This document shows, in pieces, positions 1 to 7,572 of a stretch of 64,000 bases of DNA. Position 1 is the first letter of the stretch; each line of letters opens with the position of its first letter. The translations under genes were made by a program, and so were the position numbers. The notes below the pieces were generated by a model. It saw only the letters and a program-made list of their open reading frames with translations, was not told the DNA's origin and searched no databases. This DNA is from Thaumasiovibrio sp047250365 (GTDB lineage: Bacteria > Pseudomonadota > Gammaproteobacteria > Enterobacterales > Vibrionaceae): assembly GCF_047250365.1 (NCBI RefSeq), contig NZ_JBLBVL010000002.1, positions 1-64,000 on the forward strand. The letters are read 5' to 3'.

Positions 1-9
1 GCGTTAAGC
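1..9 (+). repeat. End of an attC site (partial, cut by window edge)
   Basis: The first bases contain GTTAAGC at 3-9, which fits the GTTRRRY core of an integron attC site. It lies just upstream of the first cassette gene, where the attC of the preceding cassette would end. Only the right core is visible, so the assignment rests on the three better attC sites that follow. Confidence 0.5.
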
Positions 10-30
10 GGGTAAGGAGAAATAATTAAC

Positions 31-1035
31 ATGCCATATGTAATTAATAATTGGGATGATATATCAGATTTTTTTTCAGATTCAATATTGTTGGGTAATG
101 GTGCTTCAATAGGTGTGAATAGAAGTTTTTCTTATTCTTCTTTACGAGAGCATGCCATTGAAAATGGGTTGCTTACGGTACATGTTCAACGGTTGTTTGA
201 TTATTTTGAAACTGATGATTTTGAACTGATCTTACGATTAGTTTGGCAAGCGAATCGCGTAAATCTAGCTCTAGAAATCCCCGATCCAACAACTAGACAT
301 GCTTATGAACATGTTCGGACATGCCTAATCCATGCTGTAAGAAGTATTCATCCTGAATATTATGAGGTTGAAGATCAGTTTACCAACATTGCGGGTTTCT
401 TAAGCTCCTTTAAAACGGTTTTATCGCTTAATTACGATTTGACTCTTTATTGGGTTATTATGCATGCAAATAGAGAATACAATAATCACTCCTTCAAAGA
501 TTGTATTTTGCATGGAGAGTTTGATGAAGATTGGCAACGTTTCCGTGAGTCGATTAGTCCATGGGATAGACGCAATACACTAGTGTTTTACCCTCATGGC
601 AGTTTAGTTTTAGCTCGTAATGTACTTGAAGAAGAAGTAAAGCTTGAAGCCGGTGCTGGCCGAGATTTATTGCGCTCGATTTTGCGTCAATGGGAAACAG
701 GTAACTATATTCCATTGTTTGTTAGCGAAGGAACATCAACCCAGAAGGTAAAAGCTATACACAATAGTCATTACTTGAATACTGTCTATCGTGAGGTTTT
801 GCCTAGAGTCGGACAAAGCTTAGTTATTTATGGTTGGGGCTTTGGTGAGCATGATGTTCATATACTAAATCGAATTGCTGAAGCAAATGTGTCAAGAGTA
901 GCAATTTCAGTATTTGGAGGTGACCAAGCGTACTGCACCCGCGTTCATCAAATGATTGTTGATCACTTAGGTCATGGTATCGATGTTGTATTCTTTGACT
1001 GCTTAAGCCCGGGATCGTGGAATCAACCCGCTTAA
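31..1035 (+). CDS. DUF4917 family protein in an integron cassette
   Basis: The 334-residue product begins with a GNGAS-containing segment (residues 22-26) and has a later SLNYDLTLYW segment. Both resemble DUF4917 proteins, a family with distant likeness to SIR2-type nucleotide-binding folds. No signal peptide or membrane segment is visible. A ribosome site (AAGGAG at 14-19) precedes the ATG. The stop codon lies inside the attC site at 1030-1134, the normal arrangement for a cassette gene, so it was probably acquired by integron recombination and is transcribed with the array. The function is unknown. A defence-related role is only a guess from the loose SIR2-like fold and the cassette setting. 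Confidence 0.75.
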   Translation: MPYVINNWDDISDFFSDSILLGNGASIGVNRSFSYSSLREHAIENGLLTVHVQRLFDYFETDDFELILRLVWQANRVNLALEIPDPTTRHAYEHVRTCLIHAVRSIHPEYYEVEDQFTNIAGFLSSFKTVLSLNYDLTLYWVIMHANREYNNHSFKDCILHGEFDEDWQRFRESISPWDRRNTLVFYPHGSLVLARNVLEEEVKLEAGAGRDLLRSILRQWETGNYIPLFVSEGTSTQKVKAIHNSHYLNTVYREVLPRVGQSLVIYGWGFGEHDVHILNRIAEANVSRVAISVFGGDQAYCTRVHQMIVDHLGHGIDVVFFDCLSPGSWNQPA

Positions 1036-1134
1036 CAAGGCCATCAAGGTGATGCATTACACTCGGCAATTTTGGTATGGAGTTCGATGCGCTTTGCTGG
1101 CTTAGTGGGGCACACCTTATGGCAGGCGTTAGGC
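1030..1134 (+). repeat. attC recombination site 1
   Basis: The left core GCTTAAC (1030-1036) and right core GTTAGGC (1128-1134) bound an imperfect palindrome. The left arm carries GCCAT and AAGGTG blocks that pair with CACCTTATGGC of the right arm. Spacing (105 bp) and orientation fit a Vibrio-type attC, the single-strand hairpin substrate of the integron integrase. It closes the DUF4917 cassette. Confidence 0.85.
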
Positions 1135-1240
1135 TCACTTTGAGCGTCATCACACAACTAAGATATAGACAATAGATTGCATTGATATATTTACAGTACC
1201 CCTCATATCCATAACGGAATAGTAATTTAAAGGAAGTATT

Positions 1241-1597
1241 ATGAAACCAATTTACAATAATAGCGGTACTACAACAGCTTGGGTTGATGGCGAAAACATC
1301 TACAACTTAAATGGTGCTCATCTCGCAGTAATAGATGGTGGCGATGTATATAATCATAATGGTGAACATCTAGGCATTTTAGATAATGGCTTGTTTCGTG
1401 ATCATAATGGTGGAGTTGTCGCATTTTTGGATGGTGCTACAGGGGGACCTATCTTACCTATTACCGCAATAGCTCCAATTCCTCCAATTCCTCCAATTCC
1501 ATCAATTCCACCTATTCCGGCGATCCCTTCAATTCCTCCGATCCCCGCTATTCCATCCCTAGGTTGGGGTAAGAACTGGGATCAATTTATCAGATAA
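1241..1597 (+). CDS. 4-fold beta-flower protein with Ile-Pro tail, cassette gene
   Basis: The 118-residue protein has two parts. Residues 1-68 contain four short repeats built on a pattern of hydrophobic-x-D-G...Y-N-x-N-G (for example VIDGGDVYNHNG and ILDNGLFRDHNG), which matches the 4-fold beta-flower fold family. Residues about 70-106 are a low-complexity run of Ile-Pro-Pro, Ile-Pro-Ser and Ile-Pro-Ala units, followed by a short tail with Trp and aromatic residues. No signal peptide is seen. A strong ribosome site (AAAGGAAG) precedes the ATG. The gene sits between two attC sites and so is a mobile cassette. The function is unknown. Confidence 0.75.
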   Translation: MKPIYNNSGTTTAWVDGENIYNLNGAHLAVIDGGDVYNHNGEHLGILDNGLFRDHNGGVVAFLDGATGGPILPITAIAPIPPIPPIPSIPPIPAIPSIPPIPAIPSLGWGKNWDQFIR

Positions 1598-1608
1598 GTT
1601 GTGGGTTA

Positions 1609-1705
1609 GCCTAACAAAGCGCTCAACAGTGACCCGTAAAGCGTGGCATTTTTGCTTCGCAAAAGCCTATGCCACGGTTTCGGGCACGTTAGCTTGGCGT
1701 TATAC
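1609..1705 (+). repeat. attC recombination site 2
   Basis: The left core GCCTAAC (1609-1615) and right core GTTATAC (1699-1705) flank arms that pair through CCCG and CGTGGC blocks on the left with GCCACG and CGGG on the right, around a central GC-rich hairpin. The right core departs slightly from GTTRRRY. It closes the beta-flower cassette. Confidence 0.85.
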
Positions 1706-1720
1706 ATCTAAGGAAGCAAT

Positions 1721-2386
1721 GTGGGCTGTTGGAATATAAAAGCACTTAAAGATCACTCAATTGCACTCAATGGTGAAGATAAATCAACCATAGAGAGAAT
1801 TAACTCTACGAGTAGAGCCATAGACATATTTTGCTACCACCTTGAACAAGCCAAAACTCAAAATGATTTAACCATAGGTTCAACTCCACGAGAACAAATG
1901 GAGTTAGTCATGCCACCAGAAGAAAAAATGCTTGAGGTGTGGAAAAGGAAGCTAGCAATACAAGCTAATACTCAGGCTTGCATACACACCGCAAGATCAA
2001 TACATGATTTATTTGCGCAACTTGTAAATGGTTTACTGTTTCAAAATCCGATAGCTGTCCACGATTGTGATGTATATAAAGTAACTCAAAAACTTGAAGA
2101 TGGTGAGTTAAAGACAGCCTTGTCAAACTTGTTGGGTTCATTTGAGTTCAAGTATGTAAACGCATTTGTAAATACCATTAAACATCGTAATTTAGTCGAT
2201 TTTGGGGCTTTAGTTTCATTCGAGGAAAATAGGAGTGGAGTACAGTTCAATGGCTTTAAATTTAAAGGTGAACCATATGATAAATTATGGGCTGAAGATG
2301 TATTGAAACTCACATTAACCGTTAAAAATACGGTTATAACAGCAGGTTGTTTATTGAACCAAGAATTCGGTGTAATCGATGAATAA
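1721..2386 (+). CDS. Hypothetical cassette protein
   Basis: The 221-residue product starts at GTG (1721) with AAGGA six bases upstream. An ATG two bases earlier is in another frame and stops after six codons. I do not recognise a family. The protein is soluble-looking, mostly helical by composition, with Lys/Glu-rich stretches and no signal peptide or clear membrane segment. It is AT-rich relative to the core genes of this window. It lies between attC sites 2 and 3 and its stop overlaps attC 3, so it is a typical integron cassette gene, probably laterally acquired. Confidence 0.7.
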   Translation: MGCWNIKALKDHSIALNGEDKSTIERINSTSRAIDIFCYHLEQAKTQNDLTIGSTPREQMELVMPPEEKMLEVWKRKLAIQANTQACIHTARSIHDLFAQLVNGLLFQNPIAVHDCDVYKVTQKLEDGELKTALSNLLGSFEFKYVNAFVNTIKHRNLVDFGALVSFEENRSGVQFNGFKFKGEPYDKLWAEDVLKLTLTVKNTVITAGCLLNQEFGVIDE

Positions 2387-2478
2387 CAAGCTGTTAAAGC
2401 AGGACAAAATACAGTTGGCTGTTTTCGTTCCTCAACATTTTAGCCAACTAAATTTTGCCTCTTAACAGGGCGTTACTT
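2381..2478 (+). repeat. attC recombination site 3, probable end of the array
   Basis: The left core GAATAAC overlaps the stop of the preceding gene. The arms (GCAGGACAAAAT on the left, ATTTTGCCTC on the right, and an inner AGTTGGCT/AGCCAACT stem) form the long imperfect hairpin seen in Vibrio superintegron sites, with the right core GTTACTT at 2472-2478. No further attC is visible downstream, so this is likely the last cassette. Confidence 0.85.
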
Positions 2479-2758
2479 TGCCATATCAGACCTAATCCAA
2501 AACATTCTAAAATTGTATTATAACTGACTCAGTTTTCCCAAAGACGTGCTGTGTTGTAAAAAGCGCTTACTTTTACACAATTCAAGTTAAGGCAACTTCC
2601 GCGCCACAATACTTTTCGCCTGATTTATTCTAATCTGAAAAGTTTGCTCATTGGCGGGATATGCGCGGGACGACTAACCCGACAACCTAGTAAGCTACTG
2701 TTTTTACTAAAAACCTTCCAAAAGTCGGCATTCCTGTAGGGGACGCCAATTAAAACAA
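2479..2758. other. Gene-free stretch after the cassette array
   Basis: No convincing ORF is present. The stretch has an imperfect dyad at about 2556-2582 (TTGTAAAA...TTTTACACAA around AGCGCT) and a distant inverted pair ATTGGCG (2650-2656) / CGCCAAT (about 2745-2751). These could be a mobile-element end or promoter structure. I cannot assign them. Confidence 0.4.
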
Positions 2759-2787
2759 AGCCCTAGCTTGTTTCTTCAGCTAAGGCT
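2759..2787 (-). terminator. Terminator after the immunity-like gene
   Basis: The arms AGCCCTAGCT (2759-2768) and AGCTAAGGCT (2778-2787) form a ten-pair stem with one mismatch. On the minus strand it is followed by TTTGTTTT, fitting intrinsic termination just past the stop of the gene ending at 2809. Confidence 0.65.
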
Positions 2788-2808
2788 CTCCGCAGTTAAA
2801 AAGACCGT

Positions 2809-3417
2809 TTATGCGTTTGAGCTCTCTACCTCATAGAAACTCACTCCGGTGACTTCATGCTTAACCACCAAGTTTAAAAAGCTGTCTGCTGCATTTGAAG
2901 TGTAGAGATTTATTGGGGCGTCGTTCAATTTAAACAGTCTTGGTGTTGAAACTTTAGCGCAATCGACAACAAAACGTTTATATGGTCTCGCTCGGTGTCG
3001 TCGGCCATTAGGCTTGTAATTAATCTCTGTAAGCTCACTATCTAAAGCATCCAGTTTAGAAATCACATTGAGTACAAACCAAGTCGAACCTTCGACATTC
3101 ACAGGCAGAAGTTCACAAGACTCCCCTATAGCTTCTTTAAATAAAGAAGCTATATCATTACTAACCACATAGGTGCTACTCCCCCAAGCCGCAATCATGG
3201 GTTTTAGGAGGCTCGCTGAATCATCGTGCCTTAACCAGTCAAGAGTAACGGGTTTCCACACTGATGCCTTTGGAGAGCCATCAAACACTAGTAAAGTGTT
3301 TCCATGTGTTTCATCTAATTCAGATATACCCGCTAACTCTAGGTACAAGTATTTATCTATATCTGCCTGAATACCATATACCTTGGTGAAAACTTCTTTT
3401 TTAGCCTGCAATTTCAT
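2809..3417 (-). CDS. Probable immunity protein (imm11/DUF1629-like) for the AHH nuclease
   Basis: This is a 202-residue soluble protein with no signal peptide or membrane segment. Its overall pattern, and a C-terminal block that places a hydrophobic VVKHEVTGVSFYEV segment at the end, resembles the imm11 (DUF1629) immunity family, but the match is from memory and not secure. The start lies inside the 3' end of the upstream nuclease gene (17-base overlap), so the two are translationally linked. Immunity genes directly follow their toxin genes in polymorphic toxin loci, which supports a role in neutralising the neighbour. A terminator follows. Confidence 0.5.
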   Translation of the reverse strand: MKLQAKKEVFTKVYGIQADIDKYLYLELAGISELDETHGNTLLVFDGSPKASVWKPVTLDWLRHDDSASLLKPMIAAWGSSTYVVSNDIASLFKEAIGESCELLPVNVEGSTWFVLNVISKLDALDSELTEINYKPNGRRHRARPYKRFVVDCAKVSTPRLFKLNDAPINLYTSNAADSFLNLVVKHEVTGVSFYEVESSNA

Positions 3418-4015
3418 TTACCCTTATTTTCCGAGTAATCGGGAACAACCCCATTTTGATATCATCTCCAATATCTCCTAAAACCTCTACAATGTCTTCT
3501 CTATCGGCATCCTGAGCTATCGTGTTTTCAAGTAAGTGTTCAACATTTAAGTAATAAAATGAAGTATGAATACCGGAATGAGAGTATGCCTCAAGCATCT
3601 TTGGATGTGGCACATGCTTATTCCATCGTGGCAAAAATACGCCATTTTCGGCACTATCGATGTCTATTCTAAACGCAGACAACCTCAATCTGGATTTAGC
3701 AGCCCTGATATCTTTCCATGATACGATATGATGAGCAGCTACGTTTTCAGGGCGGCATTGCCCCGTCTTTTTCATGATGTTCTTTGCCAACCGGTAGCTA
3801 TGGCCTTTATTGTGCTCCCACCTAATATGCTGATTGAGTCTAAGATCGTCTTTAGAGATTAAGCCTCGTTTATACCTTATCGAGTCTATTACTGACCCTG
3901 CATAAAATATCTCAAACTGCTTTGCTTGTTTTGCAGAAAATTGCTTGTCACCTGTAACATTAAACAGATCTCTTTCTAGTTCAGAACAGGTAACTGTAAC
4001 AACATTTGTCCCCAT
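3401..4015 (-). CDS. Stand-alone AHH-type HNH nuclease (putative toxin)
   Basis: The 204-residue protein contains the AHH signature: Ala-His-His at residues 94-96, followed by IVSW, Asp120 and Asn124 in a DSAENGVFLPR segment, then HPKMLEAYSHSGIH. This is the pattern of the AHH branch of HNH/endonuclease VII nucleases, usually found as C-terminal tips of polymorphic toxins. Here there is no Rhs, PAAR, VgrG or other trafficking domain, only an N-terminal helical region of about 90 residues. A ribosome site (GAGAGGC) precedes the ATG. The overlapping downstream gene is immunity-like. It could be an orphan effector carried by another secretion system, or an inactive or defensive module. Confidence 0.7.
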   Translation of the reverse strand: MGTNVVTVTCSELERDLFNVTGDKQFSAKQAKQFEIFYAGSVIDSIRYKRGLISKDDLRLNQHIRWEHNKGHSYRLAKNIMKKTGQCRPENVAAHHIVSWKDIRAAKSRLRLSAFRIDIDSAENGVFLPRWNKHVPHPKMLEAYSHSGIHTSFYYLNVEHLLENTIAQDADREDIVEVLGDIGDDIKMGLFPITRKIRVNEIAG

Positions 4016-4215
4016 AATTGCCTCTCAAGTAGCCAAAAAAAACCCAAGCAACTCTAATACAGGTAGTAGTGCACAATAAAGAATCGCACATACTTTACTC
4101 GATGAATATCAATAGTTTATGCAATTGACTTGTTTGAATGTTAGAAAAGCAACAATCACCAAATTCATATTTCTTAACACATTTGTAGTTAATTACAAAA
4201 GAAACACCATATTAA

Positions 4216-4249
4216 AAACCCAGAGTCTGGTCGTTCATACTCTGGGTTT
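4216..4249 (-). terminator. Terminator after the ChbG-like gene
   Basis: AAACCCAGAGT (4216-4226) and ACTCTGGGTTT (4239-4249) form an 11-bp perfect stem. On the minus strand the stem is followed directly by a run of T, ending the transcript of the deacetylase gene. The plus-strand side is also T-rich, so it may act in both directions. Confidence 0.8.
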
Positions 4250-4335
4250 CTTTTCTTTACGATAATCACATTTGTTCTGATGGCACTGCGTTCGGTACTA
4301 ATACGTGTTCTAACTGATAAGTGCATTAAAGACGG

Positions 4336-5133
4336 CTAGCCTAAACGGTGCAACTCAAGCAGATCCGCAATAGAGATAAGCTCGAAGTTATTCGCTTCGA
4401 GATAGGCTTTAAAACGTTCAGACGTTAGGATATCTAAATCATTTTGGCGACACTGGCTGCCCCATCGATAGACAGATTCAGTTGGCAAAGCCAGTGCTCG
4501 TTGCTCTTCATTATCAAGCGCACAGTGGCTAATTATGTGGTAAATGCCATTATCGTATCCTGAGAGTTTCTCTACAATCTCATTGAACCCCAAGTGAGTC
4601 ATGGTGAAACTGTCATCAAAGTACTTTAAACGCCCATCTTTCACCGCATAGGTATAGATTAAACCAAACTCCTGAGCCACCTCTTCCACTGCTGCCGCAA
4701 GGGGCTGATACACTTCCGCACCATCAAACAATAGCTCTGGCAACATATGCGTTTCGACATGGGTCGGTGTAACACCACTTTTAATCACTCGTTGAATCTG
4801 AGCACGGTATTCGTTTTTCGCGTCTTCAATGTCTAATGTTTCAAGTAACTCCGCGTAGCTAGTGTAAAAATACCCGAGATCGTTGCTGAGCGATTGAGCG
4901 CCAGTAATTGGCCCACAACTCATGTTTGTCCATTCACAAGTAAGCGTTAAATGCACACCAATCGGTAGTTGATGTTGCTTAGTTAAGCGTATCGCTTCCG
5001 GTAACCAAGGTGCGGCAGCCATAAAGTTACTACTTTTCAGCAAACCTTGTTGAAACCCCTGCACTATGCCTTGATTTACACTGTGGCTAATTGCAAAGTC
5101 GTCACTGGTAATAAGAAGGTATTTTTTATCCAC
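4336..5133 (-). CDS. ChbG/YdjC family carbohydrate deacetylase
   Basis: The 265-residue protein has the YdjC/ChbG fold signature: an N-terminal TSDDFAISHSVNQG block with the paired aspartates, GVHLTLT in the first third, and a THVETHM block supplying metal-binding histidines. Family members are metal-dependent deacetylases that remove acetyl groups from chito-oligosaccharides, and the length is typical. The start is GTG at 5133 with AAGG seven bases upstream. There is no signal peptide, so it acts in the cytoplasm. Neighbouring genes are unrelated and give no hint of the exact sugar. Confidence 0.8.
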   Translation of the reverse strand: MDKKYLLITSDDFAISHSVNQGIVQGFQQGLLKSSNFMAAAPWLPEAIRLTKQHQLPIGVHLTLTCEWTNMSCGPITGAQSLSNDLGYFYTSYAELLETLDIEDAKNEYRAQIQRVIKSGVTPTHVETHMLPELLFDGAEVYQPLAAAVEEVAQEFGLIYTYAVKDGRLKYFDDSFTMTHLGFNEIVEKLSGYDNGIYHIISHCALDNEEQRALALPTESVYRWGSQCRQNDLDILTSERFKAYLEANNFELISIADLLELHRLG

Positions 5134-5320
5134 TACATCGCCTTAACATTAGGAACGGAATTAGTAGGCGCACTATAGCGATAAACATGTGTTCAAAGAA
5201 GTTGATAACACTTTATTTTACAGGGAAATTTGTCAAAGTTTCGGTTAAAGCACATTCAGTTTCAAACGCGGTACAGTCAGGTATTTAGGGGGGTTATCAG
5301 CCGATAAATATACGTAGCCA

Positions 5321-5869
5321 TTAAGTATGCAATCGCCATTTTTCTTTGGTTATTTTGTATAAACAATGGCGTTCCAATTCATGCCCTTTGGGGAGTTTAG
5401 GGTGATCAAAGTCTTGGTGGAGATTCTCCATGCCAATTTTTAGCATCACTCGCTGTGATGGCGCATTAGACAAGGTTGTAAAGGCGTATACAGACTGTTC
5501 ACCTAAGGTATCAAAAGCATACTCTAAAGCCTTATGGGCCGCTTCTGGCGCAAAACCTTGCCCCCAATGTTTTGAAGATAAGCGCCAACCGATTTCGACA
5601 AAAGGGGCGTTGGGAATCCCACTCTCTGCATCTTGACGGTGTAGACCGACAAAGCCAATGAATTCGCCACTCGATTTCAGCTCTACCGCCCAGAATCCCC
5701 AACCATTAATATCAATGAGATCACAAATTCGTTTCGCGAGATCAGCACTCTCTGCCTTCGTTAGCGTCGATGGAAAGTACCTCATCACCAAGGGATCTGC
5801 GACTATGTTTTCAAATGCGTCTCGATCGGCTTCTCTCCATCGCCTTAAAATGAGCCTCTTTGTTTCCAT
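5321..5869 (-). CDS. GNAT family N-acetyltransferase (RimJ/RimL type)
   Basis: The chosen start (5869) has AGGGGA five bases upstream, and METKRLILRRW is the usual N-terminus of this family. A longer reading frame upstream lacks such a site. The resulting 182 residues carry the acetyl-CoA binding region around GWRLSSKHWGQGFAPEAA and a later SQRVMLKIGM segment. RimJ/RimL-type enzymes acetylate protein N-termini or small amines, and the substrate cannot be told from sequence. The gene stands alone between the deacetylase gene and an insertion-sequence remnant. Confidence 0.85.
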   Translation of the reverse strand: METKRLILRRWREADRDAFENIVADPLVMRYFPSTLTKAESADLAKRICDLIDINGWGFWAVELKSSGEFIGFVGLHRQDAESGIPNAPFVEIGWRLSSKHWGQGFAPEAAHKALEYAFDTLGEQSVYAFTTLSNAPSQRVMLKIGMENLHQDFDHPKLPKGHELERHCLYKITKEKWRLHT

Positions 5870-5997
5870 ACTATCCCCTAGCAATATCTTTGAACTAGAT
5901 TCATTAATACCACGTATGCTATGCATTCAACCACACTAACGAACACAAAATCTATGATGGCAACTAGTTACCATGACGATTAAGTCCTGTCGCAATC

Positions 5998-6252
5998 TTA
6001 TTTCGCTTCAGTACATTCAAGAGCCATGATGCGAGTGTCATGACCAAGCTTATTGAATTCTCTTACCCAATAATGTGCGCCACTACAAGCTTCTATCCCT
6101 ATACGCATGGGTGGCATATTTGCTATTGTTGTTAGTAACTTAGCACGCGAAACGGACTTGTGAAGGAGAACAGTGCCTCGTTCGTTGGTGGCGTGTAAAC
6201 TGAAGTGGTGTTTAGCAAGGTCAACACCGCAATAACAGATGGAATGTGACAT
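5998..6252 (-). pseudogene. IS110 family transposase remnant (N-terminal part)
   Basis: The frame starts at an ATG with GGAGGTAACC upstream and encodes about 84 residues with GVDLAKHHFSLHA and GIEACSGAHYWVREF. These are the first two acidic motifs (Asp, Glu) of the DEDD catalytic domain of IS110-type transposases. Intact enzymes are over 300 residues. Here similarity stops after RIMA and a short unrelated tail leads to a stop. The last two catalytic aspartates and the C-terminal Ser motif are missing, so it cannot be active. It marks a past insertion next to the DUF5071 gene. Confidence 0.85.
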
Positions 6253-6315
6253 GGTTACCTCCAGCATTCTCACAGCTACCACCTAAGTGTGGCAGATCTT
6301 CATGAGGGGGAATCC

Positions 6316-6744
6316 ATGTCATTCGTTATGCATCAAATCGGACGTCAAATGAGTAAAATTGTTCCTAAGCACAAGTCAGATCTAGAAACTTGCGAGCAAC
6401 TGCAGTTTTTGTCAAACGAAGAAATAACACCTTATGTTTATGAGTTGTTGGAATGGTTGCAGGACTTGAATTGGCCAGTTGCAGACCCTGTATCACAAAG
6501 GTTATTGCAGTTAGATTTGGAGCTTGTAGAACCTTTGTTGCTGATTTTAAGTAGTGATGACGACGTGTGGAAATACTGGATAGTTTCGTTCTTCTTACAT
6601 TACGTAGATATTTCTGTTTACGATAGGCTGATTTTTAAACTAAATAAGATGAAAATTAGTCCAACTAAACAAGAAATCGAAGATGAGGTTTATGAAGCTG
6701 TTTGTGAGCTTATAGAAAGTCGAAGCATAACAAACAAGGATTAA
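6316..6744 (+). CDS. DUF5071 domain protein
   Basis: The 142-residue acidic, soluble protein matches DUF5071 in the spacing of PKHKSDLETCEQL, WLQDLNWPVADPVSQ and SSDDDVWKYWIVSFFL, a family of unknown function. The start at 6316 was chosen because GAGGGGG lies seven bases upstream. An in-frame ATG at 6349 just before the conserved domain is the alternative. The gene begins immediately beside the IS110 remnant, so its own promoter may have been altered by the insertion. There is no signal peptide. Confidence 0.7.
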   Translation: MSFVMHQIGRQMSKIVPKHKSDLETCEQLQFLSNEEITPYVYELLEWLQDLNWPVADPVSQRLLQLDLELVEPLLLILSSDDDVWKYWIVSFFLHYVDISVYDRLIFKLNKMKISPTKQEIEDEVYEAVCELIESRSITNKD

Positions 6745-7017
6745 ACGCTGCGAAGCCAGCGCTAAATCCCGATTGTTGAACAAGCCCGATGTTCCCCACC
6801 ACCAACGCAGCGACAGCCGACCACCCATTGGCTTGGTATCTGCGTTGGTAGCCATAACTGTGGATGCTGATGGATAGCAATCAATTCTCCATATCCCAAG
6901 TATTCGGTAATACTTATAAATAAAGTAAGTCTGCCGTTGCACTAATCTCTCTTGATTGGACGTGAAATATGCAATTGAAAGAGATCTCTTTTATTCATTC
7001 CGTACTAGGAGGCCCGT

Positions 7018-7563
7018 TTGAAGTACTTACTACTTATTATCAGTAGCTTTGCGCTTAGCGGTTGTTTAGGGATGCCTAAAACGGTCACACCTGTCGAAGA
7101 TTTTAATATCAATAATTACTTGGGTCAGTGGTATGAAATTGCGCGATTAGACCACTCATTCGAACGCGGCCTACGTGATGTGACCGCCGAATACCGTCTT
7201 CGCGATGATGGCGGAGTGGCGGTAATCAATCGCGGCTATTCAAGTAGCGAGAATGAGTGGAAGGAGGCTGAAGGTAAGGCGTACTTTGTTAATGACGAGG
7301 ATGAGGGCTACCTCAAGGTCTCGTTTTTTGGCCCGTTTTATGGCTCATATGTGGTTTTTGAATTAGACCACAAAAACTATGCCTATGCCTTTGTGTCTGG
7401 GCCAAACACAGATTACTTATGGCTACTGGCAAGAACCCCTACTGTCGAACCTGAGGTTATTGCCCGATTTGTTAGCATGTCTTCGGAACGTGGCTTTGAT
7501 ACATCGAACTTAATTTATGTCACGCACTCACGGGTAACGTCGGGCATGGCCGCGTATCACTAA
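7018..7563 (+). CDS. blc: Outer-membrane lipocalin lipoprotein Blc
   Basis: The gene starts at TTG (7018) behind a perfect AGGAGG. The 181-residue product has a lipoprotein signal with lipobox LSGC (Cys16) and the lipocalin GxW motif in YLGQWYEIARLD, followed by the expected eight-strand barrel length and a DYLWLLARTP segment typical of bacterial lipocalins. Blc proteins bind fatty acids or lysophospholipids at the outer membrane. It converges on the S24-type regulator gene with only nine bases between them. Confidence 0.9.
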   Translation: MKYLLLIISSFALSGCLGMPKTVTPVEDFNINNYLGQWYEIARLDHSFERGLRDVTAEYRLRDDGGVAVINRGYSSSENEWKEAEGKAYFVNDEDEGYLKVSFFGPFYGSYVVFELDHKNYAYAFVSGPNTDYLWLLARTPTVEPEVIARFVSMSSERGFDTSNLIYVTHSRVTSGMAAYH

Positions 7564-7572
7564 AGCCTCTCT

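Noticed and set aside
6727..6858. Possible orphan attC site after the DUF5071 gene
   Set aside because: A GCATAAC and a GCGTTGGTA core-like pair exist, but their flanks do not pair. The visible stem (CCAACGCAG/CTGCGTTGG) is a local hairpin only.
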